Of a stretch of 44,203 nucleotides of DNA, positions 1 to 8,901 are shown in pieces. The notes beneath the pieces are model-generated. The model was given only the letters and a program-made list of their open reading frames with translations. It had not been told where the DNA came from and searched no databases. The stretch lies in NCBI GenBank assembly GCA_020346325.1, contig CP070782.1, positions 3,438,492 to 3,482,694 on the forward strand. The letters are read 5' to 3'. Made by a program: the position numbers and the translations under genes. This DNA is from Phycisphaerales bacterium. Its GTDB lineage: Bacteria > Planctomycetota > Phycisphaerae > Sedimentisphaerales > Anaerobacaceae. Each line of letters starts with the position of its first letter. Positions within the stretch are counted from its first letter, which is position 1.

Positions 1-306
1 CGTAGGATAAACAGACCGCGGGTATACTGGACTCTTCGTATCACGGCGCAGGATGTCGTTCCGGACCCAATATGCATAGGGGGGCCTGGTGGGCTAACTG
101 CTACCGTGTCGATCATAACGAGGGCCGGACCACGAGCTGGAGTTGGGCCCAAGTCGGATCGAGCTTTCATGAATTCGAGAAGGTTGGGACGCTTGTTTTC
201 GAGTAGATTTCTTCTGAGTGAAGGTGGACGAACCTGGACAGCATGCGCCCTCTTTGATAAGGTGGCCTGCAGCCGAAAGCGAAGGGGCGGAAGTTCTGAG
301 GCCGTG
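1..306. other. Leader region, no gene recognised
   Basis: I find no gene here. The aldo/keto reductase frame stays open back to an ATG at 106, but those extra codons encode an arginine-rich stretch with no family resemblance and would bury the Tat signal about 80 residues deep. I therefore treat the region as upstream non-coding sequence. A TATACT hexamer at 23-28 could be a -10 element, but its -35 partner would fall at the window edge and cannot be judged. A GAGG ribosome-binding motif at 298-301 serves the ATG at 307. A long antisense open frame covers part of this stretch and continues over the reductase. It has no recognisable content. Confidence 0.5.
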
Positions 307-1335
307 ATGGGAGTCATTGAGATGAAACGCCGCCAGGCATATTCGCAAACCTCCACACCGGATGCGTCGAGTTATAGTCGCCGCGCGTTCTTGCAGAAGA
401 CCGCTCTCACCGGGGCCGGGTTGGCCATGGGCGTAGCAGGGAGTCACGCCGCCTCGGCTGGTTCCGATCTGCCGAGGCGCGTGCTGGGCCGTACCGGAGC
501 CAGGGTCACGATCCTGGGCCTGGGCACAGCTCCCATCGGCGAGGCCCGGGGCGACATCGACGAGGCGGCGAAGATCTTTGCCGAGGTCATCGATCGCGGC
601 GTCAACTACGTCGATACCGCCCGTATCTACGGCATTGCCGAGGAGGCTCTCGGTCAGATCCTGCCGACACGGCGCGACAGGGTTTTTCTCGTCACCAAGT
701 GCTGGACCGATTCGGGCGCGCGGGCGCAGGAGTCCTTCGAGACGTCGCTGCGCACACTCAAGACAGATCACGTAGACCTGGTACACATCCACCATGTCGG
801 CGGCAAGGACATTGAGAAGGTTCTCGCCAAGGACGGCATCCTGGAATACCTGCTCAAGCAGAAAGAGGCGGGCAAGACGCGTTTCATCGGTATCTCGGGC
901 CACGCGCGGCCGCCACGTTTCGTGCAGATGCTCGAGACGGACCAGATCGACGTGGTGATGCCGGTGATGAATTACGCCGATCGGAACATCTACGACTTCG
1001 AAAGCAAGGTCTTGCCCGAATGCCGCAAGCGCAACGTGGGTGTGGTGGCGATGAAGGTCTACGCGGGGATCAAAGGCGGCTTTCCCAATCATCGCCGGGG
1101 CTGGGTGGGTTGCAGCACGCCGGCCGCAATGTTGTCGCAGGCGCTGGCATACGCGCTGGACCTCGACGGGGTCAGTGTCGCCAATGTCGGTCCCTTCACC
1201 ATGGAACAGGCAATTCAGAACGTGGAACTAGCCCGGCAGTACAAACCATTGACGGACAGCCAGCGCGAAGAACTGCTCGCCTTCGGTGAAGAACTGGCGC
1301 CGACCCTGGGGCCACGCTACGGCCCCGTCGCTTGA
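307..1335 (+). CDS. Tat-exported aldo/keto reductase
   Basis: This is a 342-residue NAD(P)H-dependent aldo/keto reductase expected to interconvert sugar carbonyls and alcohols outside the cytoplasm. The N-terminus has a twin-arginine motif (SRRAFLQ) followed by a hydrophobic Ala/Gly-rich stretch, so export in folded form with cofactor bound is likely. The TIM-barrel catalytic tetrad is visible: Asp103 and Tyr108 (DTARIYG), Lys131 (VTKC) and His162 (VDLVHIHH). The start at 307 is chosen because GAGG lies 5 nt upstream and it puts the Tat motif near the N-terminus. An ATG at 322 is also possible. The 3' end overlaps the convergent heparinase-like gene by 19 nt. The neighbourhood of DUF1080 and Gfo/Idh/MocA genes suggests a role in sugar oxidation or reduction, but the substrate cannot be read from sequence. 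Confidence 0.88.
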   Translation: MGVIEMKRRQAYSQTSTPDASSYSRRAFLQKTALTGAGLAMGVAGSHAASAGSDLPRRVLGRTGARVTILGLGTAPIGEARGDIDEAAKIFAEVIDRGVNYVDTARIYGIAEEALGQILPTRRDRVFLVTKCWTDSGARAQESFETSLRTLKTDHVDLVHIHHVGGKDIEKVLAKDGILEYLLKQKEAGKTRFIGISGHARPPRFVQMLETDQIDVVMPVMNYADRNIYDFESKVLPECRKRNVGVVAMKVYAGIKGGFPNHRRGWVGCSTPAAMLSQALAYALDLDGVSVANVGPFTMEQAIQNVELARQYKPLTDSQREELLAFGEELAPTLGPRYGPVA

Positions 1336-3686
1336 CTGCGTTCGCCATCCAGGCGTATTCGGAGTATCTGCTTGCCGGCATCGTAGGCAGGATCGACAGC
1401 CTTTCCGTTGAGACTCACAGCACGTGGCTTGGCCTGCGTCCGAATCGATGCTCGGATGATAGGCTGGCCCTGCAATGCGACCTGCATCTCGGGGCTCCGG
1501 CAGGTGAAGACCGTGTAGACCTTCGAAAGCGACTGGAGAGCGACCTTCCCATCCTTGCGCAGATAGCTGCCACACGCGACGAAACAACGGGTAAGCGTGT
1601 CCGGGTCGCTGTCGGTGGCATCCGCCGGTCGGGTCAAGCCCACCAGATACGCATCCGTGTCCCAGCCATCGATCACGTTGTTACTGTTGCGGTGCATGCG
1701 CCGGCCGTCTGCCATCAGATTCAGCCACACGTCCGTGACGGTTTCATCATTCTCGATGCGCACGCCCAATGCGTTTTGGGATTTCAACGAGGTGATGCGC
1801 GGGATGCCTTTTTCGCCGTTGCCCGGCAGCGGTATGAGGGCCGTGACAAACTTGGCCTCGCGCCTATCGCCTTCCGGCGTGAGGGCCAGGTACGGCACTG
1901 TCGTATCAGGGTCATGATCCTTCAAGCCCATCTTCTCCACCATCTGCATGTCTTCTGGAAACAACGGGCGCATTTCGAGTGTGGCATCTTCGTTTGTGAG
2001 GAGCACGATTGAGCCGTCCTGGCGGAGGTCTCCTTCGTAGTGTAGCAGCCATTCAAGCCGGCCCGGTTCGTGGGCCCGGACATCGTCGAAGATCAGGATG
2101 ACGTCGTCAATCCACAAGAAATGACGATAGTTGCGTGAGAACTTCCAGGCCGTGGGCCCGGTGGCGTCGGCAAAGACATACTTGATCCCTGCCGCATCCA
2201 GCAGGTGGTGGAGTTGCCCGGGCGTTTTGACACCGCGGTCGCCCCGGCTGCACGCCTCCGGGTTTTGGGCCTCGCCATCAATCAGGATCACGTTGTGCGC
2301 CTTGCTCTGGCGGTAATAGCTCGAGTACTCCCGTCGGCTATAGGAGCAGTTGCCCGAATCGATGAGCAGAGGTTTGCCGGCGTGAAACAGGATGAACGAC
2401 CCCGCGTCCGGATGGGCGTGATTCCAGGTGAATCCCGACTTGGCCGCCAGCATGGTGGCGTTGTCGTCCCAGGACGATCTCAGAACGGCCCATCCTATGT
2501 CCGGATAGAGCACCGAGGTGGGCAGCGATTGCGGCCGAGCCGCGACGGATCGTGTTCTGTCGTAGATCAGCCCGATGGGATCGTCGAGCCCTGGATCCGT
2601 TCGACCGAGGTACCACTGGTAGGCTTCCGTGTCGTAGCCATTGGCCAGGAGCAGGCGCAGGGTTCGTGCTCCGGATTTGTGTAAGCTGCTGTCTCCGAAA
2701 TTGACGGACAGCAGGGCTTCGTCGGTTGGATAAGCCGTGTGCAGGAAGAAGTTGCCTGCGGTCTTCAGCAGCGGAATATCCGGCAGGGCCGACGGGCCCA
2801 GAGCATTTGCCGCCGCCAGGCGAAACAGCAAATATTCAGACAGGGCGTAGTCGGCATAGCCCACGCTTTCGTAGAAGGCCCCGTCGCGGTCGAAATTGGG
2901 CGATTTGTTTTGAAGGATGTTGCCCTGGTAGCAAAACCACTCGGGAAAGGCCTCGGAGACCTCCTCGACCCAGGCTTCTGCCTGTGGCTCATCACCGGCC
3001 AGCGACAGCGCGGCCAGACCCGCCATGGAAACGCAGACGCTCCACCAGTTGTGCCCCATCGAGTCCAGCGCGTGAATGCGCCGATCACCCAGGACCCAGT
3101 CGTTCAGGGTCGGGAGGATGCCCAGCCGGATCATGGATTGCGCTAGAGACGCGCGCTCTGCTTCGTCCAGGAAATCATGGATCGAGTCATATGCCACGGC
3201 GTAGCCGAAGCAGAAGCGGGCCGTATTGAGTTCGGAATGCCACGGAGGCGTGTGGTGGGCATCGCCGGCCCAGCGTGCGAATCGCCCGTAATGGATCATT
3301 GCCTCTCTCAGTTTCCGGGCGTAGTCTTCGCTGCCGGTCATGCGATAGGCCAGGCCCAGGGCCGAACCCATACCGGCCATCTGGTTGCTCGGTCGGCCGT
3401 AGTTGCCATGCTGGCCGGTCCCGCCCTCGGCGTATTCCTTCGAGACCAGATCTTCTCCGAGCTGACGGTCGGCACGCTCCTTGATCCGTTGCCATCCTGC
3501 TCGGGCTCGCTCGTCACGCTCGAGGCGCTGCTGGAGGCGCTGGACCTTCTCCGGCGTGAAGAACAGACGGGGGCGTCTGTTATCATTCGCCCGGGCGAAA
3601 GCCGGTCCGGTCGCCCCGAGCGAAATGAGGAAAGCGAAGGTTGCCATCGCAATCGAATAAGGAGATGATATTTCAGTCTGTCTCAT
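1317..3686 (-). CDS. Heparinase II/III family exported protein (putative polysaccharide lyase)
   Basis: A 789-residue secreted protein with the two-part layout of alpha/alpha-toroid polysaccharide lyases. A signal peptide covers about residues 1-32 (ends GPAFA). A helical toroid spans about 50-380 (for example HTPPWHSEL and HALDSMGHNW). A beta-sandwich heparinase II/III-like domain starts near 390. Its family signature is clear: W421-N-H-A-H-P-D427 followed by a Gly/Ser strand, a DSG segment, a YYRQS segment and AHNVILIDG. The family cleaves uronic-acid-containing polysaccharides such as heparin, heparan, alginate or related glucuronans by beta-elimination. Which one applies here is not decidable. 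A GGAG motif precedes the ATG at 3686. An internal Met at residue 14 would give a more compact signal peptide. It is the only catabolic gene of the cluster on the minus strand, and its upstream region is shared with the DUF1080 gene. Confidence 0.88.
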   Translation of the reverse strand: MRQTEISSPYSIAMATFAFLISLGATGPAFARANDNRRPRLFFTPEKVQRLQQRLERDERARAGWQRIKERADRQLGEDLVSKEYAEGGTGQHGNYGRPSNQMAGMGSALGLAYRMTGSEDYARKLREAMIHYGRFARWAGDAHHTPPWHSELNTARFCFGYAVAYDSIHDFLDEAERASLAQSMIRLGILPTLNDWVLGDRRIHALDSMGHNWWSVCVSMAGLAALSLAGDEPQAEAWVEEVSEAFPEWFCYQGNILQNKSPNFDRDGAFYESVGYADYALSEYLLFRLAAANALGPSALPDIPLLKTAGNFFLHTAYPTDEALLSVNFGDSSLHKSGARTLRLLLANGYDTEAYQWYLGRTDPGLDDPIGLIYDRTRSVAARPQSLPTSVLYPDIGWAVLRSSWDDNATMLAAKSGFTWNHAHPDAGSFILFHAGKPLLIDSGNCSYSRREYSSYYRQSKAHNVILIDGEAQNPEACSRGDRGVKTPGQLHHLLDAAGIKYVFADATGPTAWKFSRNYRHFLWIDDVILIFDDVRAHEPGRLEWLLHYEGDLRQDGSIVLLTNEDATLEMRPLFPEDMQMVEKMGLKDHDPDTTVPYLALTPEGDRREAKFVTALIPLPGNGEKGIPRITSLKSQNALGVRIENDETVTDVWLNLMADGRRMHRNSNNVIDGWDTDAYLVGLTRPADATDSDPDTLTRCFVACGSYLRKDGKVALQSLSKVYTVFTCRSPEMQVALQGQPIIRASIRTQAKPRAVSLNGKAVDPAYDAGKQILRIRLDGERSQATGP

Positions 3687-3741
3687 CCGGAGGTCTCCTC
3701 AAGATGCGGTACCGAGATTGTGTCTGATAGTTTCGAGCACT

Positions 3742-3778
3742 AATTCTAACGATGCCTTGGGCGCATCGTAAGGGAATT
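3742..3778. promoter_or_regulatory. Two-tier inverted repeat in divergent intergenic region
   Basis: Between the divergent heparinase-like and DUF1080 genes lies a perfect 7-bp inverted repeat, ACGATGC at 3749-3755 and GCATCGT at 3763-3769, with a 7-nt spacer. An outer 5-bp pair (AATTC at 3742-3746, GAATT at 3774-3778) is offset by small internal loops. The position, 56 nt upstream of the heparinase start and about 140 nt upstream of the DUF1080 start, suits an operator for a dimeric regulator or an mRNA hairpin in the heparinase leader. There is no run of T after it on either strand, so a Rho-independent terminator is unlikely. Function is inference. Confidence 0.4.
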
Positions 3779-3914
3779 CTACCAGAGGCGAGGACACGCA
3801 CAAATGTTTTGCTTCCGCCCTTGTGAATCCGACGTAGGCCGGAGTACAATCGGTGATGTGGCACGAAGGGTAACCGTCAAGTTCCTGAGATACTCGGATG
3901 AAGGAGGTTTGCAG

Positions 3915-4676
3915 ATGGCTGTGAAACAGATCGTGACAATGCTGGCGCTGGCAATGGCACTCTGCGGCTCGGGCGTGACGGCCGGCCAGGAGAAGGACAA
4001 CGTGGCGCCGCCCGGATTTCGGGCCTTGTTCAACGGCAAGGACTTCACCGGCTGGAAAGTGCCCGCAGGCGACAACGGACATTGGAAGGTCATTGATGGG
4101 GTGATCGACTACGACGCTGAGAGCGAGGCTTCAGGTGACAAGAACCTGTGGCACACGGAGGACTTCAAGGATTTCATCCTGCGTGTGGACTGGCGGATCA
4201 AGGCGACACCCTACACCAATCCGCGCATTCCGTACATTCTACCTGACGGTACCCACGCGCGCGACATTCACGGCGAGGAGCTAAAGTTGGCTTTGCCTGA
4301 CTCGGACAGCGGCGTCTTCCTGCGCGGCGCCGGCAAGAATCAGGTCAATATATGGTGCTGGCCCATCGGGTCGGGTGAGTTCTACGGGTATCGCATGGAC
4401 CGCAGCATGCCGCCGGAAGTCCGGGCCGGCGTGACACCTCGTCACCAGGCCGACAAGCCCGTGGGGCAGTGGAATCGTTTCGAGATCACTCTCAAAGGAG
4501 ACCGGGTCACCGTCGTGCTCAACGACATCAAGGTTATCGACAAGGCCCAACTCCCGGGTATCGCCGCGAGCGGCCCCATCGCGCTGCAGCACCACGGCGG
4601 CAAACGCAACGGGCAGTGGAACAGCCCACCCAGCCTGCTCCAGTTCAAGAATATCTTCATCAAGGAGTTGAAATAA
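3915..4676 (+). CDS. DUF1080 / 3-keto-disaccharide hydrolase-like secreted protein
   Basis: A 253-residue protein of the DUF1080 family (Pfam PF06439), a concanavalin-like beta-sandwich fold. Family members have been shown to cleave glycosides already oxidised at C3. The signature FNGKDFTGWKV sits just after the signal peptide (about residues 1-24), and SDSGVFLRG matches the family's N-S-G-x-F-L-R core strand. The rest is beta-rich, as expected. The start at 3915 has an excellent ribosome-binding site (AAGGAGG at 3901-3907, 7-nt spacer). The frame stays open upstream, but that part has no signal and no ribosome-binding site. Only about 150 nt separate it from the downstream Gfo/Idh/MocA gene. 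In such pairs the dehydrogenase makes the 3-keto sugar and this protein removes the aglycone. That division of labour is inferred here. Confidence 0.88.
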   Translation: MAVKQIVTMLALAMALCGSGVTAGQEKDNVAPPGFRALFNGKDFTGWKVPAGDNGHWKVIDGVIDYDAESEASGDKNLWHTEDFKDFILRVDWRIKATPYTNPRIPYILPDGTHARDIHGEELKLALPDSDSGVFLRGAGKNQVNIWCWPIGSGEFYGYRMDRSMPPEVRAGVTPRHQADKPVGQWNRFEITLKGDRVTVVLNDIKVIDKAQLPGIAASGPIALQHHGGKRNGQWNSPPSLLQFKNIFIKELK

Positions 4677-4822
4677 AGAACGCGCCACGGCAATGCGAAA
4701 CGGGACACTTGGGCCACCGCTCCTGTCCTCCAATATAGGCTTGCATCGGCTCGATTCGGCGAGTAGAGTTATCCTTGAGAACACGCATTCTGGCAGGTTT
4801 CGTCTATTGAAGGAGGCCTTCA

Positions 4823-6328
4823 ATGACCGCTCACATCAGCCGCCGAGAATTCATGGGGTCCGCCGTAGCGTCTGGCGTTTTCACGATCGTTCCCCGTCAT
4901 GTGCTGGGCGGAAGTGGATACGTCGCTCCCAGTGAGAGGATCACGCTGGCCCACATCGGTATGGGGACACAGGGGTTCAATGAACTCGGAGGGTTGCTCG
5001 AAGACCCAGGCATCCAGATCGTCGCGGTGTGCGACCCCAACACTGATAGCAGCGACTACGTCGAGTGGGGCAAGAACAGTGTTCGCAACCGGATACGAAC
5101 GTATCTCGGGAATTCCACGTGGCGAGAAGGCCAGAGCGGCTGCCCCGGCGGGCGCGAGGTGGGCCGCGAAGTGGTCGATACCTACTACGCCAAGCGCCGA
5201 GTCGGCCAGAACCTCAAGAGCTGCTCTGCCTGTGCCGACTTCCGGGAACTGCTGGAGAACGAGAAGGATCTGGACGCCGTTAAGATCATGACGCCGGACC
5301 ACTTGCACGCGACCATTTCGATCGCGGCGATGAAGAAGGGCAAGCACGTCCTGATGCACAAGCCCATTGCCAACCGGCTGCACGAAGGTCGACTGGTTCT
5401 CGAGACCGCTCGAGAAACCAAGGTGGCCACCCACCTGCTGGCCTATGGCAGTGGCACCGGCAACGGGCGGATTGTCGAACGGATCAAGGAAGGAGTCATC
5501 GGTCCATTGCGTGAGGTGCACAACTGGACGAATCGGCCGGTGTGGCCGCAATACACGGAGACTCCCACCGACACGCCACCCATTCCCAAGGGCTTTGACT
5601 GGGATCTGTGGCTGGGTCCGGCGCTGCATCGCCCGTACCATCCGCACTATACGCATACGGTGTTCCGCGGCTGGTACGATTTCGGGGGCGGGTCGATGGC
5701 CGATATGGGGATCTACAGTCTGTGGCCCGTGTTCGTCGGGCTGGGCCTGGAGGCCCCGCTGAGCGCTCAGGCATGGGCGACTCACACTTGTACGATCAGT
5801 GATAATGTCAGCCGGACGGTGAAGAACGACTTCTCGTATCCGACCGCCTGCAACCTGCGTTTCCAATTCGCTCCACGCTCAGGTATGCCTGCTCTGGATC
5901 TGTTCTGGTACGACGGTGGCATGAAGCCACGTTTGCCTCGGGAGGTGGAAGCGCACGGTACCGAGATGGACCGGGAGGGCATTCTGTTCGTGGGTGATCA
6001 GGGCTCCATCATGGCTGGCTTTAATGGGCAGGAGCCCCGACTGTTTGCCAAGGGTCTGAGCCAGCCGCTCGAATTGGACCTGGCCACTTCGGAAACTACC
6101 AGACGCGGTGGTCGACACAGTCCGTGGCTCGATGCCTGCAGAGGGGGCGAGCCTTCCCCTGGCAGTTTCCTGAACGCGGCGGCCATTACCGACGCCGTCA
6201 ACCTGGGAACCGTAGCGCTGCGCGCCGGGCAGAAGGTGCTGTTCGACAGTGAGGCCATGAAGATCACCAACGCTCCCGAGGCAGATAAATACTTGCGTCG
6301 CCAATATCGGGAAGGCTGGGCACTATGA
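4823..6328 (+). CDS. Tat-type Gfo/Idh/MocA family oxidoreductase
   Basis: A 501-residue NAD(P)-dependent sugar oxidoreductase. The N-terminus carries a twin-arginine motif (SRREFMG) and a hydrophobic region, so export is predicted. The Rossmann fold begins near residue 40 (HIGMGTQG, then VAVCDPN as the end of the second strand). The family's usual Glu-Lys-Pro motif reads His179-Lys180-Pro181 here (VLMHKPIA). The lysine and proline are retained and only the glutamate is changed. The C-terminal alpha/beta domain contains WDLWLGPA and GGGSMADMG, typical of the planctomycete-type secreted subfamily. At about 500 residues it is longer than classical members (350-400). AAGGAGG at 4810-4816 with a 6-nt spacer fixes the start. 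It lies between the DUF1080 and GH2 genes, which suggests C3 oxidation of glycosides. Substrate and cofactor are not determinable from sequence. Confidence 0.9.
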   Translation: MTAHISRREFMGSAVASGVFTIVPRHVLGGSGYVAPSERITLAHIGMGTQGFNELGGLLEDPGIQIVAVCDPNTDSSDYVEWGKNSVRNRIRTYLGNSTWREGQSGCPGGREVGREVVDTYYAKRRVGQNLKSCSACADFRELLENEKDLDAVKIMTPDHLHATISIAAMKKGKHVLMHKPIANRLHEGRLVLETARETKVATHLLAYGSGTGNGRIVERIKEGVIGPLREVHNWTNRPVWPQYTETPTDTPPIPKGFDWDLWLGPALHRPYHPHYTHTVFRGWYDFGGGSMADMGIYSLWPVFVGLGLEAPLSAQAWATHTCTISDNVSRTVKNDFSYPTACNLRFQFAPRSGMPALDLFWYDGGMKPRLPREVEAHGTEMDREGILFVGDQGSIMAGFNGQEPRLFAKGLSQPLELDLATSETTRRGGRHSPWLDACRGGEPSPGSFLNAAAITDAVNLGTVALRAGQKVLFDSEAMKITNAPEADKYLRRQYREGWAL

Positions 6329-6588
6329 AGTCGTAGCGGCCAACTCGGCATGGGCGCCCAGGGTCTGTTCGAGGTGACTCAGGATTAGCAGCAAACGCGC
6401 GCTTCTCATGCGAAATCTCCTCGTTCATCTCGCGCTCGCGTTGTTTTCTTCCAAAAGAGGCGGGCACGATACATAATCCTAACGAGTATAACTGACCAAG
6501 CCGGACCCCATCGCCATGGCGTCCGCCACGGTCTCTCGGCGGCCAGGAATCGTTGCATGAAATTCAGAAGTGTTGAAAGGATGTGTTG

Positions 6589-8814
6589 ATGAAGAAGCAC
6601 GCGTGGATATGGGCAACTCTCATGATACTTTCGCTCGGAGTCGCGCACGCCCAGGGCTGGCAGCCGGCCGCGGGGCCGTTGGAGACCGTTTGGACAGGCG
6701 ACGTCTCGCCCGAACAGGTGTGGCCGGAATATCCGCGTCCGCAAATGGCTCGGCCGCACTGGACCAACCTGAACGGCCTGTGGGATTACGCCATTGTCGC
6801 CAAGGACGCGAGCAAGCCCGCCTCGTGGGAGGGCAAGATCCTGGTCCCGTTCGCGGCCGAATCCGCGCTGAGCGGTGTCAGGAAACCGGTCCTGCCCGGC
6901 CAGCGGCTGTGGTACCGCCGCTCGTTTACCCGGCCGGCCTTGACGTCAGGCGAGCGTCTGCTGCTGCACTTCGGCGCCGTGGACTGGCAGTGCACGCTCT
7001 GGGTCAATGGCGAAGAAGCGGGTACGCACACCGGTGGCTATGATCCCTTCACCTTCGATATTACCGAGGAGGTCAAGGCCGGGGACAACGAACTGGTCCT
7101 GGCCGTGTGGGACCCGACCGACCAGGGCTATCAACCGCGCGGCAAGCAGGTTCTCAAGCCGGGTGGCATCATGTACACCGCCGTCACCGGGATCTGGCAG
7201 ACGGTCTGGTTGGAGGTTGTGCCTCAGAATCATATCGAATCTCTCAAGATCGTCCCCGACATCGATCGCGGTATCGTCGCCGTGACGGTCAAGACCGCCA
7301 GCCCCGCGGCGGTCGAGGTCAAGGCTCTAGATCAGGGCCTGGTCGTCGCCGGCGAGCAGGGCCAAGCGGGCCAGACGATCAAGCTGGCGATCCCATCGGC
7401 GAAGCTGTGGTCGCCCGATACGCCGCACCTGTACGACCTGAAGGTCTCGCTGCTCCAGCAGGGCCAGCCCGTCGACGCCGTCACTAGCTACTTCGGCATG
7501 CGCAAGATCGAGGTTGCCCCTGACGCCGACGGCCTTCTGCGACTGAAGCTCAACAACGAGGTGCTCTTTCAGTACGGCCCGCTCGATCAGGGCTGGTGGC
7601 CCGATGGGTTGTATACGCCCGCGACCGACGAGGCGATGCAATATGACGTCGCCATGACCAAGATGTTCGGCATGAACATGGCCCGCAAGCACGTCAAGTA
7701 CGAGTGTGCCCGCTGGTACTACTGGTGCGACAAGCTGGGTCTGCTGGTCTGGCAGGACATGCCGGCCGGTGATTCGCCGCGCAACGACGAGAGCAAGGCC
7801 AACTTCCGCCGTGAGTTGAAGGCTATGATCAATGCCCTGCACAATTTCCCCTGTATCGTGATGTGGGTGCCGTTCAACGAGGGTTGGGGCCAGTACGATA
7901 CCCCGGAGATTATCAAGTGGGTCCAGGACTACGATCCGACCCGTCCGGTGAACGAGGCCAGCGGTTGGCACGACCGGGGCAGCGGCGACGTCTCCGACAT
8001 GCACAGCTATCCGGGCCCAGGCACGCGACCGGCCGAAAAGGATCGCGTCGTCGTATTGGGCGAATTCGGTGGGTTGGGTATGCCGGTCAAGGGACACACC
8101 TGGCAGGCCGAGAGGAACTGGGGTTACGTCTCTTACCAGAGCAAAGACGACCTCACCGATGCCTACGTGAGTCTGCTGACGCAGATGCGACCTCTGATCG
8201 GTCAGGGCCTCTCCGCGGCGGTCTATACCCAGACCTCCGACGTGGAAATCGAAGTCAACGGCCTGATGACCTACGATCGGAAGCTGATCAAGATGAACCT
8301 GGATAGCTGTGTGGCCGCGGCCGAGGAGCTGTATTTGCCGCCGCCCAAGGTCACGCTGCTGGTCCCGACCAGTCAGCACCAGGCGCAGACTTGGCGCTAT
8401 ACCACGACCGAGCCGGCCGGCAACTGGGCCGCTCCCAGCTTTGACGACAGCTCCTGGTCCCGGGGCCCCGGTGGTTTTGGCACGAAGGAGACGCCTGGTG
8501 CGGTCGTCGGTACCACCTGGGACAGCTCCGACATCTGGCTGCGTCGGACGGTGACGCTGGCGAGCCTGCCGCGCGACGGTGAGTTGGGCCTGACCATCCA
8601 TCACGACGAGGACGCCGAGGTCTACGTCAACGGCACTCTGGTTGCGAGCCTCAAAGGCTATGTGGGTGGCTACAAGGCCGTCGCGCTGACTGAGAACGCG
8701 ACCAAGGCCTTCAAGGCAGGGGCCAATACCGTTGCCGTCCACTGCCATCAAACCCGTGGTGGTCAGTTTATCGACGCCGGACTGATCTTGATTCAAGAAC
8801 GCCACGCGCAGTAG
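6589..8814 (+). CDS. Glycoside hydrolase family 2 (beta-galactosidase/beta-glucuronidase-like)
   Basis: A 741-residue secreted retaining glycosidase. The order is a signal peptide (about 1-23, ends AHAQ), a jelly-roll sugar-binding domain (about 60-215, with LWVNGEEAGTHTGGYDPF), an immunoglobulin-like domain (about 216-320) and a TIM barrel (about 325-590). The acid/base is Glu431 in the N-E-G-W-G motif and the nucleophile is Glu492 in GEFGG. A second galactose-binding-like domain follows (about 600-741), with NWAAPSFDDSSW and DIWLRRTV. GH2 covers beta-galactosidase, beta-mannosidase, beta-glucuronidase and exo-arabinosidase activities, and I cannot choose among them. The start at the ATG at 6589 is preferred over GTG 6583 because GAAAGGA lies about 7 nt upstream. 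The 260-nt leader contains a CATAAT hexamer at 6472-6477 as a weak -10 candidate. Confidence 0.9.
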   Translation: MKKHAWIWATLMILSLGVAHAQGWQPAAGPLETVWTGDVSPEQVWPEYPRPQMARPHWTNLNGLWDYAIVAKDASKPASWEGKILVPFAAESALSGVRKPVLPGQRLWYRRSFTRPALTSGERLLLHFGAVDWQCTLWVNGEEAGTHTGGYDPFTFDITEEVKAGDNELVLAVWDPTDQGYQPRGKQVLKPGGIMYTAVTGIWQTVWLEVVPQNHIESLKIVPDIDRGIVAVTVKTASPAAVEVKALDQGLVVAGEQGQAGQTIKLAIPSAKLWSPDTPHLYDLKVSLLQQGQPVDAVTSYFGMRKIEVAPDADGLLRLKLNNEVLFQYGPLDQGWWPDGLYTPATDEAMQYDVAMTKMFGMNMARKHVKYECARWYYWCDKLGLLVWQDMPAGDSPRNDESKANFRRELKAMINALHNFPCIVMWVPFNEGWGQYDTPEIIKWVQDYDPTRPVNEASGWHDRGSGDVSDMHSYPGPGTRPAEKDRVVVLGEFGGLGMPVKGHTWQAERNWGYVSYQSKDDLTDAYVSLLTQMRPLIGQGLSAAVYTQTSDVEIEVNGLMTYDRKLIKMNLDSCVAAAEELYLPPPKVTLLVPTSQHQAQTWRYTTTEPAGNWAAPSFDDSSWSRGPGGFGTKETPGAVVGTTWDSSDIWLRRTVTLASLPRDGELGLTIHHDEDAEVYVNGTLVASLKGYVGGYKAVALTENATKAFKAGANTVAVHCHQTRGGQFIDAGLILIQERHAQ

Positions 8815-8830
8815 AATCCCAGAACCGTTA

Positions 8831-8858
8831 GTAGGGGCGAATCATGATTCGCCCTTAC
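8831..8858. repeat. 28-nt palindrome (REP-like hairpin) between GH2 and GH43 genes
   Basis: The core at 8835-8854 is a perfect 20-bp palindrome (GGGCGAATCA followed directly by its reverse complement). It is extended by GTA/TAC arms with a single G-T mismatch. As RNA it would form a very stable stem with almost no loop. It lies 16 nt after the GH2 stop and 43 nt before the GH43 start. There is no T-tract, so it does not look like a standard intrinsic terminator. A REP-type dispersed repeat or an mRNA-stabilising hairpin between operon genes fits better. Copy number in the genome is unknown from this window; I see no second copy here. Confidence 0.65.
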
Positions 8859-8901
8859 GGACTGCCTGGAAACCTCTGTATGTCGCTGCAAGGAGTGCGC
8901 C

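Noticed and set aside
7327-8805. A 492-codon open frame on the minus strand opposite the GH2 gene
   Set aside because: It is antisense to a gene with both catalytic glutamates in place. Its translation is low-information Val/Arg/Gly/Asp-rich sequence without family features.
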